Shown here: positions 1 to 8,054 of the stretch, piece after piece
Numbering within the stretch: the stretch's first letter is position 1
How the letters are laid out: every line of letters begins with the position of its first letter
Assembly (NCBI GenBank): GCA_003171235.1
Contig: PMYM01000227.1
Location: 1 to 16,622, forward strand
DNA: 16,622 bases
Direction of reading: 5' to 3'
DNA from: Phycisphaerales bacterium
GTDB taxonomy: Bacteria > Planctomycetota > Phycisphaerae > SM23-33
The notes under the pieces: model-generated
What the model saw: only the letters and a program-made list of their open reading frames with translations
Databases searched by the model: none
What the model was told of the DNA's origin: nothing
Translations under genes and position numbers: made by a program

Positions 1-142
1 GGTCCGGGTGGCATGGTCACGTGAACCTTCCGCACGATGTGGATTACCTATGGATGGGGTAGCAAAACCAGGATGTCGGGCAGATACGCCCGACCTTCGG
101 ACTTGCCCTTCTCCTCCTAGAGCAGTATAACCTCCCTTGCCC
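1..142. other. Left-edge region without a recognisable gene
   Basis: These bases precede the restriction-modification gene. In the same plus frame the sequence is open from base 2 to a TAA at 128-130, and a second plus frame is open to a TAG near base 62. Neither translation (for example HVNLPHDVDYLWMG) matches a family I know. It could be the decayed 3' end of a neighbouring gene or simply leader sequence. I see no convincing -35/-10 pair and no strong ribosome binding site. Confidence 0.4.
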
Positions 143-2710
143 ATGCCAAGGAGACAACAAGTGGTAAAGCCGTCCGAAGCCGAGACGATCATCAAGAGGA
201 TTGTCCCTTACCTTCAGCGTCGCGGGTATGACCTAAACAAAGACATGTCTTTCCAGGACCCTGCGCGTCTCCCCTCGTCCCCGCGGAAAGGCTTCATCGA
301 CATCCTAATACACTGCGGGAAGAAACGCCCCGTATTTCTGATTGAGGCCAAGCGGGACGGCACCAACATCACGGCCCAGCACAGGCAGCAGGCTTTAGAC
401 TACGGTCGCAGCAAAGACATCGCTGTCCTTTTAGTCGCGGTTACGAACGGACGAAACTTTGAACTCTTAAACACCACAACGGGCCAACACCTCGCCTTGA
501 ACGACAAAACATGCGACCTAATCCCTTCAAAAACGGATCTTCTTACCAGGGTCATACCTGCACTCAAGAAGGACCACACCTGCTTAACTATCACTATCGA
601 CACTGATCGCTCACTACCTTTTCGTCCGGGCCTCCCGTTAAGCAAGCTGAACCGCTTGTTCAAACAATGCCACAACACAATTCGCCGCATTGAGAAAAAC
701 GAGGAATCCGCCTTCGCTGACTTCAGCAAGTTTCTTTTTTTGAAGCTGCTGGAGGAAAAGTGGGATACCGAAATGACTGACCCACCTTACACTTTCTTCT
801 TCCACGAACTCGCAGCCAAACCCCCTTCCCAGGCCGACCAGGTCGCAACGGCCATCCGCAGCATGATCGACACCATCAAGACAAGTACCCCCTACGGTGA
901 CGTCCTTGCTGATCCTCTCCGCCTCACCAAACCAGCGACCTACCTCAAGATCGTTCAGCGACTCTCCGAAGTCAGTTTCACAGACTGCCACTTTGACTCC
1001 AAAGGCGCCGCCTTCGAATACTTCGTCCGCGCCACCTTGAAGGGCAAGAAACTCGGGCAGTATTTCACACCCCGCCCGCTTGTCCGACTCATGCTCACTC
1101 TGGGCAGATGGCAACAGATAAATAGCCAGCTTTTATCAGGCCGGCCATTCAAGGTACTTGACCCTGCTTGCGGCACCGGCGGTTTTCTTGTCACTGCAAT
1201 GCAAACATGCATAGACGATATTCGGGCCCGGGCCGACAAACACGATATACATCCAGAATTGGCACACGAAGCCATCAGGCAACTCAAGGCGGATGTCTTC
1301 TATGGAATTGACGCCAACGATGGCGTCGCCTGCTCGGCAAAGATGAACATGATTGTGGCTGGCGACGGTCATAACAACATCCGTTGCACCGATTCCCTCG
1401 CACAAATCAAACTCGTCCCCGACTACCGAGGCCCTGACAACGTCCAACATGACGACGGGTTAGCCCATCTAATTCTCACAAATCCCCCATTCGGAACATC
1501 GGAATCAGAGTCTTTGGATGACGCGTCTCTTCGGGAATATGAGGTCACCTCCACCAAGGGACAATCCCTGTTTCTCCAAAAGATGATCGCATCAATTCAC
1601 GATGACAGCCGAATCGTTACCGTTATCGACGAGGGCGTCCTCAATACCGCCAGTGACTTCAAATTGCGACAGCATATACTTAAGACTTGCCGTCTAGAAT
1701 ACGTACTCAGATTGCCTGAACAGACATTCAAGCCCAACAAGATTAATGTCCGGGCAAGTGTCCTAGTAATGACCAAACGGACTAATAGCGACAACAACGA
1801 AAACCTCTCTGACTCCTACTCAGTCGCATTCATTGATATTCTTTCATTAGGTTATGAAGGGTCTGGCGAAGACATACGCGGATTCAACCTCTCCCTACTC
1901 CTTTCGGAAGTCGCAAGCATACGGCCAGATGCACTTCCGGAAGGCAATGTCACCACCGGGTATAACTGGTCAGCATTCCGGGTCCACACGAAGGATATTT
2001 ACGCCGATGCTACAAACCGTTTGGATGTCAAGTACTGGCGGCCCCAGGTAAGAAAGCTACTGAGCGATCTGGCCAAGCGGGAAGGAAGCGTGACCATTCG
2101 ACAACTCAACCAGGTTCCCACTCGCAGGGGCGAAAGTCCCCCAGCAGCAGAATACGTCGACCAGGCCGATGGTTACGCAATGGTCGTAAAGCCAGGAAGC
2201 AGTATATCAAAGCAAGGCGAACTGAACGTTGAGGACGCCGATTACATTGAGAAGGCTCTTTTTGACGAATATGACGTGAAGGGCCTTGCTCTGAAAGACG
2301 GCGACATCCTGTTGTCCTCGACCGGTGACGGCACACTCGGCAAGTGCTGCGTTTATCGCCTCAAGGCGAACAACAAGACTGTTCCCGCCATCGCCGATGG
2401 GCATGTCACAGTCATTCGTCCAGACAGAAACATTCTGTACCCGGAATACCTTGCAGACTACCTGCGAAAGGGTTTCGGAAGCCAACAACTGAATCGCATA
2501 TTCACCGGTTCCACGGGTATGGTCGAGATCACTCCTAGCGATGTTGACAAGGTGATCGTCCCGCCACTTCCCAGCCTCTCTCAACAGAAGCTGATTAGCC
2601 GCCGGTTGCGCAAAGCTGAAATGCGAGCTCTCTCGATATTGCAGGAAGCGGATCGCCAGTTATCTGACGCAGAGACCGACTTTAAGTGCAGCACACTGCG
2701 AGTCCAATAA
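143..2710 (+). CDS. Single-chain restriction-modification protein: nuclease-like domain, N6-adenine methylase, HsdS-like target recognition domain
   Basis: Predicted to bind a specific DNA site, methylate adenine using S-adenosylmethionine, and probably cut unmodified DNA. Residues are counted from the alternative TTG start at 137; the ATG at 143 is residue 3 and I prefer it. An in-frame TAA at 128-130 limits the N-terminus. Residues 20-150 resemble the HsdR N-terminal PD-(D/E)xK fold, with FIDIL (D55) and IEAK (E70, K72). Residues 170-330 are HsdM-like helices ending in GQYFTP (307-312). Methylase motif I DPACGTGGF is at 342-350 and catalytic motif NPPF at 449-452. Residues 610-850 resemble one HsdS half: a target recognition domain with GSTGMVEI (791-798), then a helical spacer. 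This fits a type IIG/IIC or type I-derived enzyme. No helicase motor (HsdR) or separate HsdS is visible. GC looks clearly lower than in the nuo genes, which suggests horizontal acquisition. Domain calls are by eye; the methylase is certain, nuclease activity is inferred. Confidence 0.88.
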   Translation: MPRRQQVVKPSEAETIIKRIVPYLQRRGYDLNKDMSFQDPARLPSSPRKGFIDILIHCGKKRPVFLIEAKRDGTNITAQHRQQALDYGRSKDIAVLLVAVTNGRNFELLNTTTGQHLALNDKTCDLIPSKTDLLTRVIPALKKDHTCLTITIDTDRSLPFRPGLPLSKLNRLFKQCHNTIRRIEKNEESAFADFSKFLFLKLLEEKWDTEMTDPPYTFFFHELAAKPPSQADQVATAIRSMIDTIKTSTPYGDVLADPLRLTKPATYLKIVQRLSEVSFTDCHFDSKGAAFEYFVRATLKGKKLGQYFTPRPLVRLMLTLGRWQQINSQLLSGRPFKVLDPACGTGGFLVTAMQTCIDDIRARADKHDIHPELAHEAIRQLKADVFYGIDANDGVACSAKMNMIVAGDGHNNIRCTDSLAQIKLVPDYRGPDNVQHDDGLAHLILTNPPFGTSESESLDDASLREYEVTSTKGQSLFLQKMIASIHDDSRIVTVIDEGVLNTASDFKLRQHILKTCRLEYVLRLPEQTFKPNKINVRASVLVMTKRTNSDNNENLSDSYSVAFIDILSLGYEGSGEDIRGFNLSLLLSEVASIRPDALPEGNVTTGYNWSAFRVHTKDIYADATNRLDVKYWRPQVRKLLSDLAKREGSVTIRQLNQVPTRRGESPPAAEYVDQADGYAMVVKPGSSISKQGELNVEDADYIEKALFDEYDVKGLALKDGDILLSSTGDGTLGKCCVYRLKANNKTVPAIADGHVTVIRPDRNILYPEYLADYLRKGFGSQQLNRIFTGSTGMVEITPSDVDKVIVPPLPSLSQQKLISRRLRKAEMRALSILQEADRQLSDAETDFKCSTLRVQ

Positions 2711-2726
2711 CTTATCCCAACGGATG

Positions 2727-2943
2727 GCCGGGTGCCATGCTTCCCCTGTCGTTTAGGGGAAGCATGTCCGAGACGATTTGGGTTGTCTGTCCGTCTGATA
2801 AGGACGACGATTTGTGCGGTTTCTTTGCGGAAGGGCAGGTCTTGTCACCCGCCCCGCGGGCATAGCGTGGTTGAAGTAATCGAAAAGAAGAGGAAAGGAC
2901 ATGCTTCCCCCAACAGCAAGACGGGGGAAGCATGGCACCCGGC
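2727..2943. repeat. MITE-like element with nested inverted repeats
   Basis: A 217-bp non-coding element begins 17 bp after the restriction-modification stop codon. Its ends are perfect 20-bp inverted repeats at 2727-2746 and 2924-2943, with core GGGTGCCATGCTTCCCC. Each end also folds on itself: CATGCTTCCCC (2736-2746) pairs with GGGGAAGCATG (2756-2766), and CATGCTTCCCCC (2900-2911) pairs with GGGGGAAGCATG (2923-2934). The inner arms are also mutually inverted (2756-2769 against 2897-2910, 14 bp perfect). No substantial ORF lies between the ends. This looks like a non-autonomous transposable element or a paired hairpin. It lies between convergent genes and could block read-through, but neither hairpin is followed by a T run. 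Confidence 0.8.
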
Positions 2944-2961
2944 GCATGGCGACGGGACTTT

Positions 2962-3050
2962 GGATTTCAAATCTGGGAATTGAAAGACCAACCATGGCAA
3001 TGCCTTGGTTCCCCCAATCCGCAATTTGAAATTCCCCGATTTGAAATTCC
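2962..3050. repeat. AT-rich fold-back repeat abutting the end of nuoN; possible operon terminator
   Basis: The left arm (2962-2985, GGATTTCAAATCTGGGAATT then GAAA) is an imperfect inverted copy of the right arm (about 3024-3050, TTGAAATTCCCCGATTTGAAATTCC). The loop of about 38 bases itself holds a weak inversion, AACCATGG against CCTTGGTT. The right arm reaches base 3050, the last base of the nuoN stop codon, so the folded form would sit immediately downstream of the nuo message. Motifs of the form GATTTGAAATT recur as dispersed repeats in many environmental bacterial genomes. A role in terminating or protecting the nuo transcript is inference. Confidence 0.6.
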
Positions 3051-4540
3051 TAGAGTGCGACCACTGCCGCCAGAAGGCGAAGCAATGGTTGCGGGTATAC
3101 GCCCACCGCCACTAAAAGCACCGTCAGCACCGCCAGCACGGCCGCCCCGGCTGGATGAATCGCCACGCGCGGCGGCGGCTCCGCACGGGACGGGGTGAAC
3201 AGGGCTATGGCCAGCCGCAGGTAGTAGTACAGCCCGATGCCGCTGTTAATCACCATCGCCGCCACCAGCGCCGCCAGGTTGGCGTTGACGCCGGCGGCCA
3301 GGACGTAGAACTTGCCGATGAACCCGACCGTCAGGGGAATGCCCGCCAGCGACAGCAGCATGGCCGCCAGCACCCCCGCCAGGACCGGGTGCCGCCAGGC
3401 CAGGCCCCGGTAGTCGTCAAAGCTTTCCGCCTCGCGCTGGGGCGAGGACAGCAGGCTGACCACGCCGAATGCCCCCAGGGTGGCAATGAAGTAGGCGGCC
3501 AGGAACCCCCCCGCCGCCCGGATGGCCAACTCTCGCCCTCCCGGCCCGGCGGCCAGCAGCGTCACCAGCAGGTAGCCCAACTGGGCGATGGAGGAATAGG
3601 CCAGCAGCCGCTTGACGTTCTCCTGCCTCAGGGCCAGCAGGTTCCCCACGAACATGGACCCAACCGCCACCGCCGTCAGCACCGCCAGCAGCGGGTACTG
3701 CAAGGTGAAATTCACCCCCACCAAGTAGCGCATGAGCAGGGCGAACATCGCCCCCTTGGAGACCGTTGCGATAAAGGCCGTCACCGCCGCCGGGGCGCCC
3801 TGGTAGACATCGGCCGTCCAGAGATGGAATGGCACAAGGGCCAACTTGAAACCCACACCCACCATAATCAGCAGCAGGCCCACCGTCACCAGGGCCGGCT
3901 GGGGCGCGGCATTCAAAAGTTGGGCCAGCCTACCCAGGTCCATCGTGCCGGTCTTGGCATAGACAAAGGCCATGCCCAGGAGCAGGAACGATGCCGAACT
4001 GGCCGCCAGCACCAGGTACTTCACGCCCGCCTCCAACCCGGCCAGGCTGGCGCGGTTATAGGCCGCCAGGGCATACAGCGAAACGCTCAATATCTCCAGC
4101 CCCAGGAAGAACGAGGCGAAGTGCCGGCTGAAGACCAGCGTCATCGCCCCCGCCGCGGCCAAGAGCAGCAATACGTAGAACTCCCCGCCCGCCGAAGTTT
4201 CCTGCCGGAAGTAACTGTGCCCCAGCAGCGCCACGGCGATGCACGCCGACAGAAGCAGCCCGGCAAAGAAAAGGCCGTAGCCGTCCACGATCACCAGGAA
4301 AGTAACCGACCGGGGGGCCGCCGCTCCGGCCACCGGCAGCAGGGCCAGCGCCGCCGCCAGGGCGATCACGGTCAAAACCGCGCCAATACGTGTCGCGGGC
4401 GTCTCGCCCGCGGGCAAGATGCCCGCGACACCGGCGCGGCGACAGCAGGCCAGCACCAGCAGCACCACCACCGCCGCCGCCGAAACCACCATCAGCGGCA
4501 GCAGGGCCTGGGCGTCGGCCATGGTCCAGTTCCAGCTCAT
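3050..4540 (-). CDS. nuoN: NADH-quinone oxidoreductase subunit N
   Basis: Membrane-arm antiporter-like subunit of complex I, one of three (L, M, N) that translocate protons as quinone is reduced. The 496-residue protein is close to the usual length (about 480-500) and has roughly fourteen hydrophobic segments. Expected charged residues are present: E149 in GLEILSVSLYALAAY, K174 in GVKYLVL, K232 in GFKLALVPFHLWTADVYQGA, K262 in SKGAMFALLMR, and a lysine in the late FIGKFYVL motif. The ATG overlaps the nuoM stop as ATGA and has GGAGGG six bases upstream, so translation is probably coupled to nuoM. Residues 37-51 (GVAGILPAGETPATR), between the first two hydrophobic segments, are encoded by an inserted palindrome. 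Last gene of the operon, convergent with the restriction-modification gene. Confidence 0.96.
   Translation of the reverse strand: MSWNWTMADAQALLPLMVVSAAAVVVLLVLACCRRAGVAGILPAGETPATRIGAVLTVIALAAALALLPVAGAAAPRSVTFLVIVDGYGLFFAGLLLSACIAVALLGHSYFRQETSAGGEFYVLLLLAAAGAMTLVFSRHFASFFLGLEILSVSLYALAAYNRASLAGLEAGVKYLVLAASSASFLLLGMAFVYAKTGTMDLGRLAQLLNAAPQPALVTVGLLLIMVGVGFKLALVPFHLWTADVYQGAPAAVTAFIATVSKGAMFALLMRYLVGVNFTLQYPLLAVLTAVAVGSMFVGNLLALRQENVKRLLAYSSIAQLGYLLVTLLAAGPGGRELAIRAAGGFLAAYFIATLGAFGVVSLLSSPQREAESFDDYRGLAWRHPVLAGVLAAMLLSLAGIPLTVGFIGKFYVLAAGVNANLAALVAAMVINSGIGLYYYLRLAIALFTPSRAEPPPRVAIHPAGAAVLAVLTVLLVAVGVYPQPLLRLLAAVVAL
4390..4431. repeat. Palindromic element embedded in frame in nuoN
   Basis: A 42-bp inverted repeat: GTGTCGCGGGC (4390-4400) and GCCCGCGACAC (4421-4431) are perfect complements, with an internal CTCGCCCGCGGGCAAGAT. 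On the nuoN strand it encodes VAGILPAGETPAT, which does not resemble other NuoN sequences I know but does resemble peptides made by a dispersed planctomycete/PVC repeat. It keeps the nuoN frame and falls in a predicted loop. Confidence 0.75.
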
Positions 4541-6132
4541 GGCCGGCCCTCCGAATTTCCCGGTAGCACAGGCGTCTCGCCTGTGTTTACACTTGGCTTA
4601 GTCCCAAGCAAGGACCGGACCTCCACAGGCGGGACGCCTGTGCTACCCCCAACGCCAGTGCCGCTCATCTCGCGCAGCCACTGACCCGCCGGTTTGAACG
4701 TGTCCAGGAACGCTCGCGGATACAGTCCAATCCAAACGATGGCCGCGACCAGCGCCGCGTACATCAACCCCTCGCGGGCATTCAGATCGCCCAACCGCCA
4801 GGATTCCCGGTTGGGCCCGTGGAAAATCCGCTGCACCAGCCACAGGGCGTATATGGCCGACGCCACCATGCCGCCGGCGGCCACCACCGTCAGCACCGGA
4901 CTGGCCTGGAAGGTCCCCGCCAGCACCAGGAATTCGCCTATGAAATTGCCCAGCCCGGGCAGCCCCAGCGACGCCAGGGCAAAAAGCATGGCCACCCCGC
5001 CCATGCGCGGCGCCGTTTCCCACAGGCCGCCAAGCCGATCCAGATCGCGCGTGCCGGTGCGCTCCTGCACCTGCCCCGCCAGGATGAATAGCGCGCCCGT
5101 GCTCACCCCGTGGGCCAGGATGACCACCATCGCCCCGGCCATGGCCAGGCTGTTCCAGGAGAACACCCCCAGCAACACAAATCCCATGTGGCTGATGGAA
5201 CTGTAGGCCACCAGGCGCTTCAGGTCGCGCTGGGCGAAGGCCATAATCGCGCCGTAGAGAATGCCCGCCACGCCCAGCACCTGGGCCGCCGGGGCAAAAT
5301 CCCTCGCCGCCGCGGGAAACAGCGGCACCAGGAATCGCAGCAGGCCGTACGCCCCCACCTTCAGCAACACGCCAGCCAAAATAACGCTGCCGGCCGTGGG
5401 CGCCTCGGTGTGGGCGTCCGGCAGCCAGGTGTGCACCGGCACGGCTGGGAGCTTCACCGCGAAGGCCAGGAAGAACGTACCCATGATCAGCCAGGCCGAG
5501 GTGGGCGACATGCTCGTGCCCAGCAGGCGGACGTAGTCGAAGGTGTAATCCCCGCCGTGCTGGCGGCCGTGGATGAAGTACAGGGCCAGTATGCCCGCCA
5601 GCATGAACAGGCCGGAGACCTGCGTGAATATGAAAAACTTGACGGCGGCGTAGCGGCGGTGCTCGTGGCCCCAGATGGCGATGAGGAAATACAGCGGCAC
5701 CAGCATCAGCTCGAAGAAGAAATAGAACAAAAACAGGTCCAGGGCCAGGAACACCCCCATCAGCCCGGCCAGCATCCACATGAGGTTCAGGTGGAAGAGG
5801 CCCACGCGGTCATGGATTTCGCTCCAGGAGCACAGCACGGCCATCACGCCCAATAGGCCCGTCAGCAGGACCAGCAGCAGGCTCAGGCCGTCCAGGCGGA
5901 GGTTGATCTGGGCCCCCCACTGGGGAATCCACGGTGCGCGGAATTGCGCCAGCCAGTGCCCCTGGGCTGCGTCATGGTCGGGCGTCGCCGCCCACAGCCA
6001 ACCGCCAAGGGCCAGGGTAGCGACCATGGCCGCCAGGCACAGCCACCTGGCCGCCAGCGGGCTCTTGCGCCCGACCGGCCAGGCCAAAAGGCCCGCCGCC
6101 GCCGGAATCAGGATGAACCAGATCAGGATCAT
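4537..6132 (-). CDS. nuoM: NADH-quinone oxidoreductase subunit M
   Basis: Second antiporter-like proton-pumping subunit. From the ATG at 6132 it has 531 residues and begins MILIWFILIP, like NuoM family members. This ATG overlaps the nuoL stop (ATGA); the longer open frame upstream encodes a polar Gly/Arg-rich stretch and is not credible. Key residues by position: E141 in FFFELMLVPLYFLI, K227 in VKLPAVPVHTWLPDAHTEAP, and K258 in GVLLKVGAYGLLR. The fold should end near residue 488 (LDTFKPAGQWL). The final tail of about 40 residues includes [10 protein letters not shown] (from 496) and NTGETPVLP (516-524), both encoded by an inserted palindrome. This tail is unusual and probably lies at the membrane surface. 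Its last bases also carry the ribosome binding site of nuoN. Confidence 0.96.
   Translation of the reverse strand: MILIWFILIPAAAGLLAWPVGRKSPLAARWLCLAAMVATLALGGWLWAATPDHDAAQGHWLAQFRAPWIPQWGAQINLRLDGLSLLLVLLTGLLGVMAVLCSWSEIHDRVGLFHLNLMWMLAGLMGVFLALDLFLFYFFFELMLVPLYFLIAIWGHEHRRYAAVKFFIFTQVSGLFMLAGILALYFIHGRQHGGDYTFDYVRLLGTSMSPTSAWLIMGTFFLAFAVKLPAVPVHTWLPDAHTEAPTAGSVILAGVLLKVGAYGLLRFLVPLFPAAARDFAPAAQVLGVAGILYGAIMAFAQRDLKRLVAYSSISHMGFVLLGVFSWNSLAMAGAMVVILAHGVSTGALFILAGQVQERTGTRDLDRLGGLWETAPRMGGVAMLFALASLGLPGLGNFIGEFLVLAGTFQASPVLTVVAAGGMVASAIYALWLVQRIFHGPNRESWRLGDLNAREGLMYAALVAAIVWIGLYPRAFLDTFKPAGQWLREMSGTGVGGSTGVPPVEVRSLLGTKPSVNTGETPVLPGNSEGRP
4562..4647. repeat. Palindromic element encoding the C-terminal tail of NuoM
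   Basis: An 86-bp element with perfect 15-bp ends: GGTAGCACAGGCGTC at 4562 and GACGCCTGTGCTACC ending at 4647. Each end also folds locally (CACAGGCGTCTCGCCTGTG and CCACAGGCGGGACGCCTGTG). On the nuoM strand it reads through as [20 protein letters not shown] then NTGETPVLP. The same end sequence recurs in nuoG at 11065. Confidence 0.85.
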
Positions 6133-8051
6133 ATGAATATCGCCACGCCCAGGGCCAAAATCGCGCCCAGCGCCATGACCATCGCGTACCACCGGAGCTG
6201 CCCGTTCTGCGTCAGCGACAGTGCCCGGTGCGTCTGCCGGCTGGTCCAGGCCACCGAATCAAAGAAGGAATCGATGAAGTCGTCCCGGTTTAGCCGGGCC
6301 AGGCCCACAAAAGGCCTGACGAACAAACGGTCGTACAGCCAATCAAAACCCCACCCGGCGTTCCACCACCGCCAGACCAGCCGCCGCAGCCCCGGGCGGA
6401 CAATCGCCTCCGACCATGCCGGCTTGCGAACATACACCAGCCAGGCGACGGCCACACCGGCCAGCGTGGTCAGCGCCACCGCCAGCGAGGAACCTATCTC
6501 CGCCGCCACGTCGTGATGTATGCCGGCCGACGGCAGGGTCCATTCCAAAAGTCGCGTCAGCCCCGGCCAGCCGCCCAGTAGCGGCGGCACGTTGATGAAT
6601 CCCGCCGCCACCGCCAGAACCGCCAGCACCACCAGCGGCAGGGCCATCACCGCCGGCGTCCGCCCCCGCGGAGCGGTCTTTTCCTGGCCGAAGAAAATCA
6701 CCCCCACCAGGCGGAAACTGTACAAGGCCGTGATGAAGGCCCCCAGCACGCCGGCCGACCAGAGCAGCTTGTTGCTCGACCAGGCCTCCGAGAGAATCAG
6801 GTCCTTGCTGTAATATCCCGCCGTGACCAAGGGCAGCGCCGCCAGCGAGGCCGCTCCGGCCAGGAACGTCCAGAACACCAGCGGCATCCGCCGCAGCAGC
6901 CCGCCCATGCGGAAGATGTCGTGCTCCTCGTGCAGCCGCTGGATGATCACCCCGGCGGCCAGGAACAACAGGCTCTTGAAAAACGCATGGGTGACGAAGT
7001 GGAAGATGCCCGCCGACCACGCCCCAACGCCTAAGGCCAGGAACATGTAGCCGATCTGGCTGATGGTGGAATAGGCCAGGGCGCGTTTCAGGTCGGTCTG
7101 CGTCAGGGCCGAGAGGCCGGCATAGACAAGCGTGGCCCCGCCGATGATTCCCACCAGCAATTGCACCTGGGGCGCCAGCCGATACAGCACGTGCATGCGG
7201 GCGATGAGATACACGCCGGCCGTGACCATGGTGGCGGCGTGGATGAGGGCGCTGACGGGCGTCGGGCCGGCCATGGCGTCGGGCAGCCAGGTCTGTAGCG
7301 GAAGCTGGGCGCTCTTGCCGATGGCCCCGCCCAACAGCAGAAGCGCCGCCGCAGTCGCCAGCGTCGAACCCGCCGGCCATTGCGCCGCCGCACGACTCAG
7401 CACTTCCTGCACGTCCAGCGTGCCCAACCGCGTAAACAGCAGGAACAGGCCGATGGCAAAGGCCGTGTCCCCCAGCCGCGTGACGATGAAGGCCTTGCGG
7501 GCGGCCCGCGCGTTTGCGGGGTCTTTATACCAAAAGCCGATCAGCAGAAAGCTGCACAGCCCCACGCCCTCCCACCCCAGGTACAAGAGCAGCAGGTCGC
7601 CCGCCAGCACCAGCGTCAGCATCATGGCCACAAACAGGTTCATGTAGGCGAAGAACCGGCTGTACCCGTCGTCGCCCCACATGAAGCCGGTTGAGTACAA
7701 AACGATCATCGCGCCGACGAATGTGATCACTAGCACGAACACCAGCGAGAGCGAGTCAAGCCGCAGCACCACGTCGCTCTTGAAACCGTCCACGCCCACC
7801 CACTGCCAGAGCGATTGCCGCCAGGCGTAGGCGGGCACCGGGCTCTGGCCGTCCGCCGGCGAGGTCCACTGGGTGGCGCTGCCCTGGGCGACAAACTCCA
7901 CCCCGACGCCGACGGCCAGGGCGCAAGCCAGCCCCAGCGCCAGCACCGCCACGGCGGCCACCGCCCGGCGCGGCATGGCTCGCCCGGCCAGGGCCAGGAT
8001 GACGAACCCCGCCAGGGGCAAAGCCGGGATAAGCCACAGCAGTTGCCGCAT
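6129..8051 (-). CDS. nuoL: NADH-quinone oxidoreductase subunit L
   Basis: Distal antiporter-like subunit of the complex I membrane arm, carrying the long lateral amphipathic helix. The 640 residues compare with about 610-660 in the family. Expected pumping residues are present: E161 in YLGWEGVGLCSFLLIGFW, K246 and D258 in GKSAQLPLQTWLPDAM, H271 in HAATMV, K359 in THAFFKSLLFL, and K416 in GYYSKDLIL. The C-terminal region (about 540-625) includes the lateral-helix segment with RLNRDDFIDSFFD and a final membrane anchor. Start ATG at 8051 has GAGG seven bases upstream, just after the nuoK stop. Its TGA overlaps the nuoM ATG. No frameshift or missing motif seen. Confidence 0.97.
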   Translation of the reverse strand: MRQLLWLIPALPLAGFVILALAGRAMPRRAVAAVAVLALGLACALAVGVGVEFVAQGSATQWTSPADGQSPVPAYAWRQSLWQWVGVDGFKSDVVLRLDSLSLVFVLVITFVGAMIVLYSTGFMWGDDGYSRFFAYMNLFVAMMLTLVLAGDLLLLYLGWEGVGLCSFLLIGFWYKDPANARAARKAFIVTRLGDTAFAIGLFLLFTRLGTLDVQEVLSRAAAQWPAGSTLATAAALLLLGGAIGKSAQLPLQTWLPDAMAGPTPVSALIHAATMVTAGVYLIARMHVLYRLAPQVQLLVGIIGGATLVYAGLSALTQTDLKRALAYSTISQIGYMFLALGVGAWSAGIFHFVTHAFFKSLLFLAAGVIIQRLHEEHDIFRMGGLLRRMPLVFWTFLAGAASLAALPLVTAGYYSKDLILSEAWSSNKLLWSAGVLGAFITALYSFRLVGVIFFGQEKTAPRGRTPAVMALPLVVLAVLAVAAGFINVPPLLGGWPGLTRLLEWTLPSAGIHHDVAAEIGSSLAVALTTLAGVAVAWLVYVRKPAWSEAIVRPGLRRLVWRWWNAGWGFDWLYDRLFVRPFVGLARLNRDDFIDSFFDSVAWTSRQTHRALSLTQNGQLRWYAMVMALGAILALGVAIFI

Positions 8052-8054
8052 CGG

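Noticed and set aside
2736..2766. Rho-independent terminator for the restriction-modification gene
   Set aside because: The 11-bp stem is strong but no T run follows, and it is part of a larger transposon-like inverted repeat.
3155..4684. Long plus-strand open frame (about 509 codons) opposite nuoN
   Set aside because: Antisense shadow of a high-GC gene: Gln/Arg/His-rich translation with no domain, while the minus strand gives a clear NuoN.
6133..6192. N-terminal extension of NuoM to 6192
   Set aside because: Encodes a polar Gly/Arg/Asp stretch that is antisense-like sequence inside nuoL; MILIWFILIP at 6132 fits the family and overlaps nuoL as ATGA.
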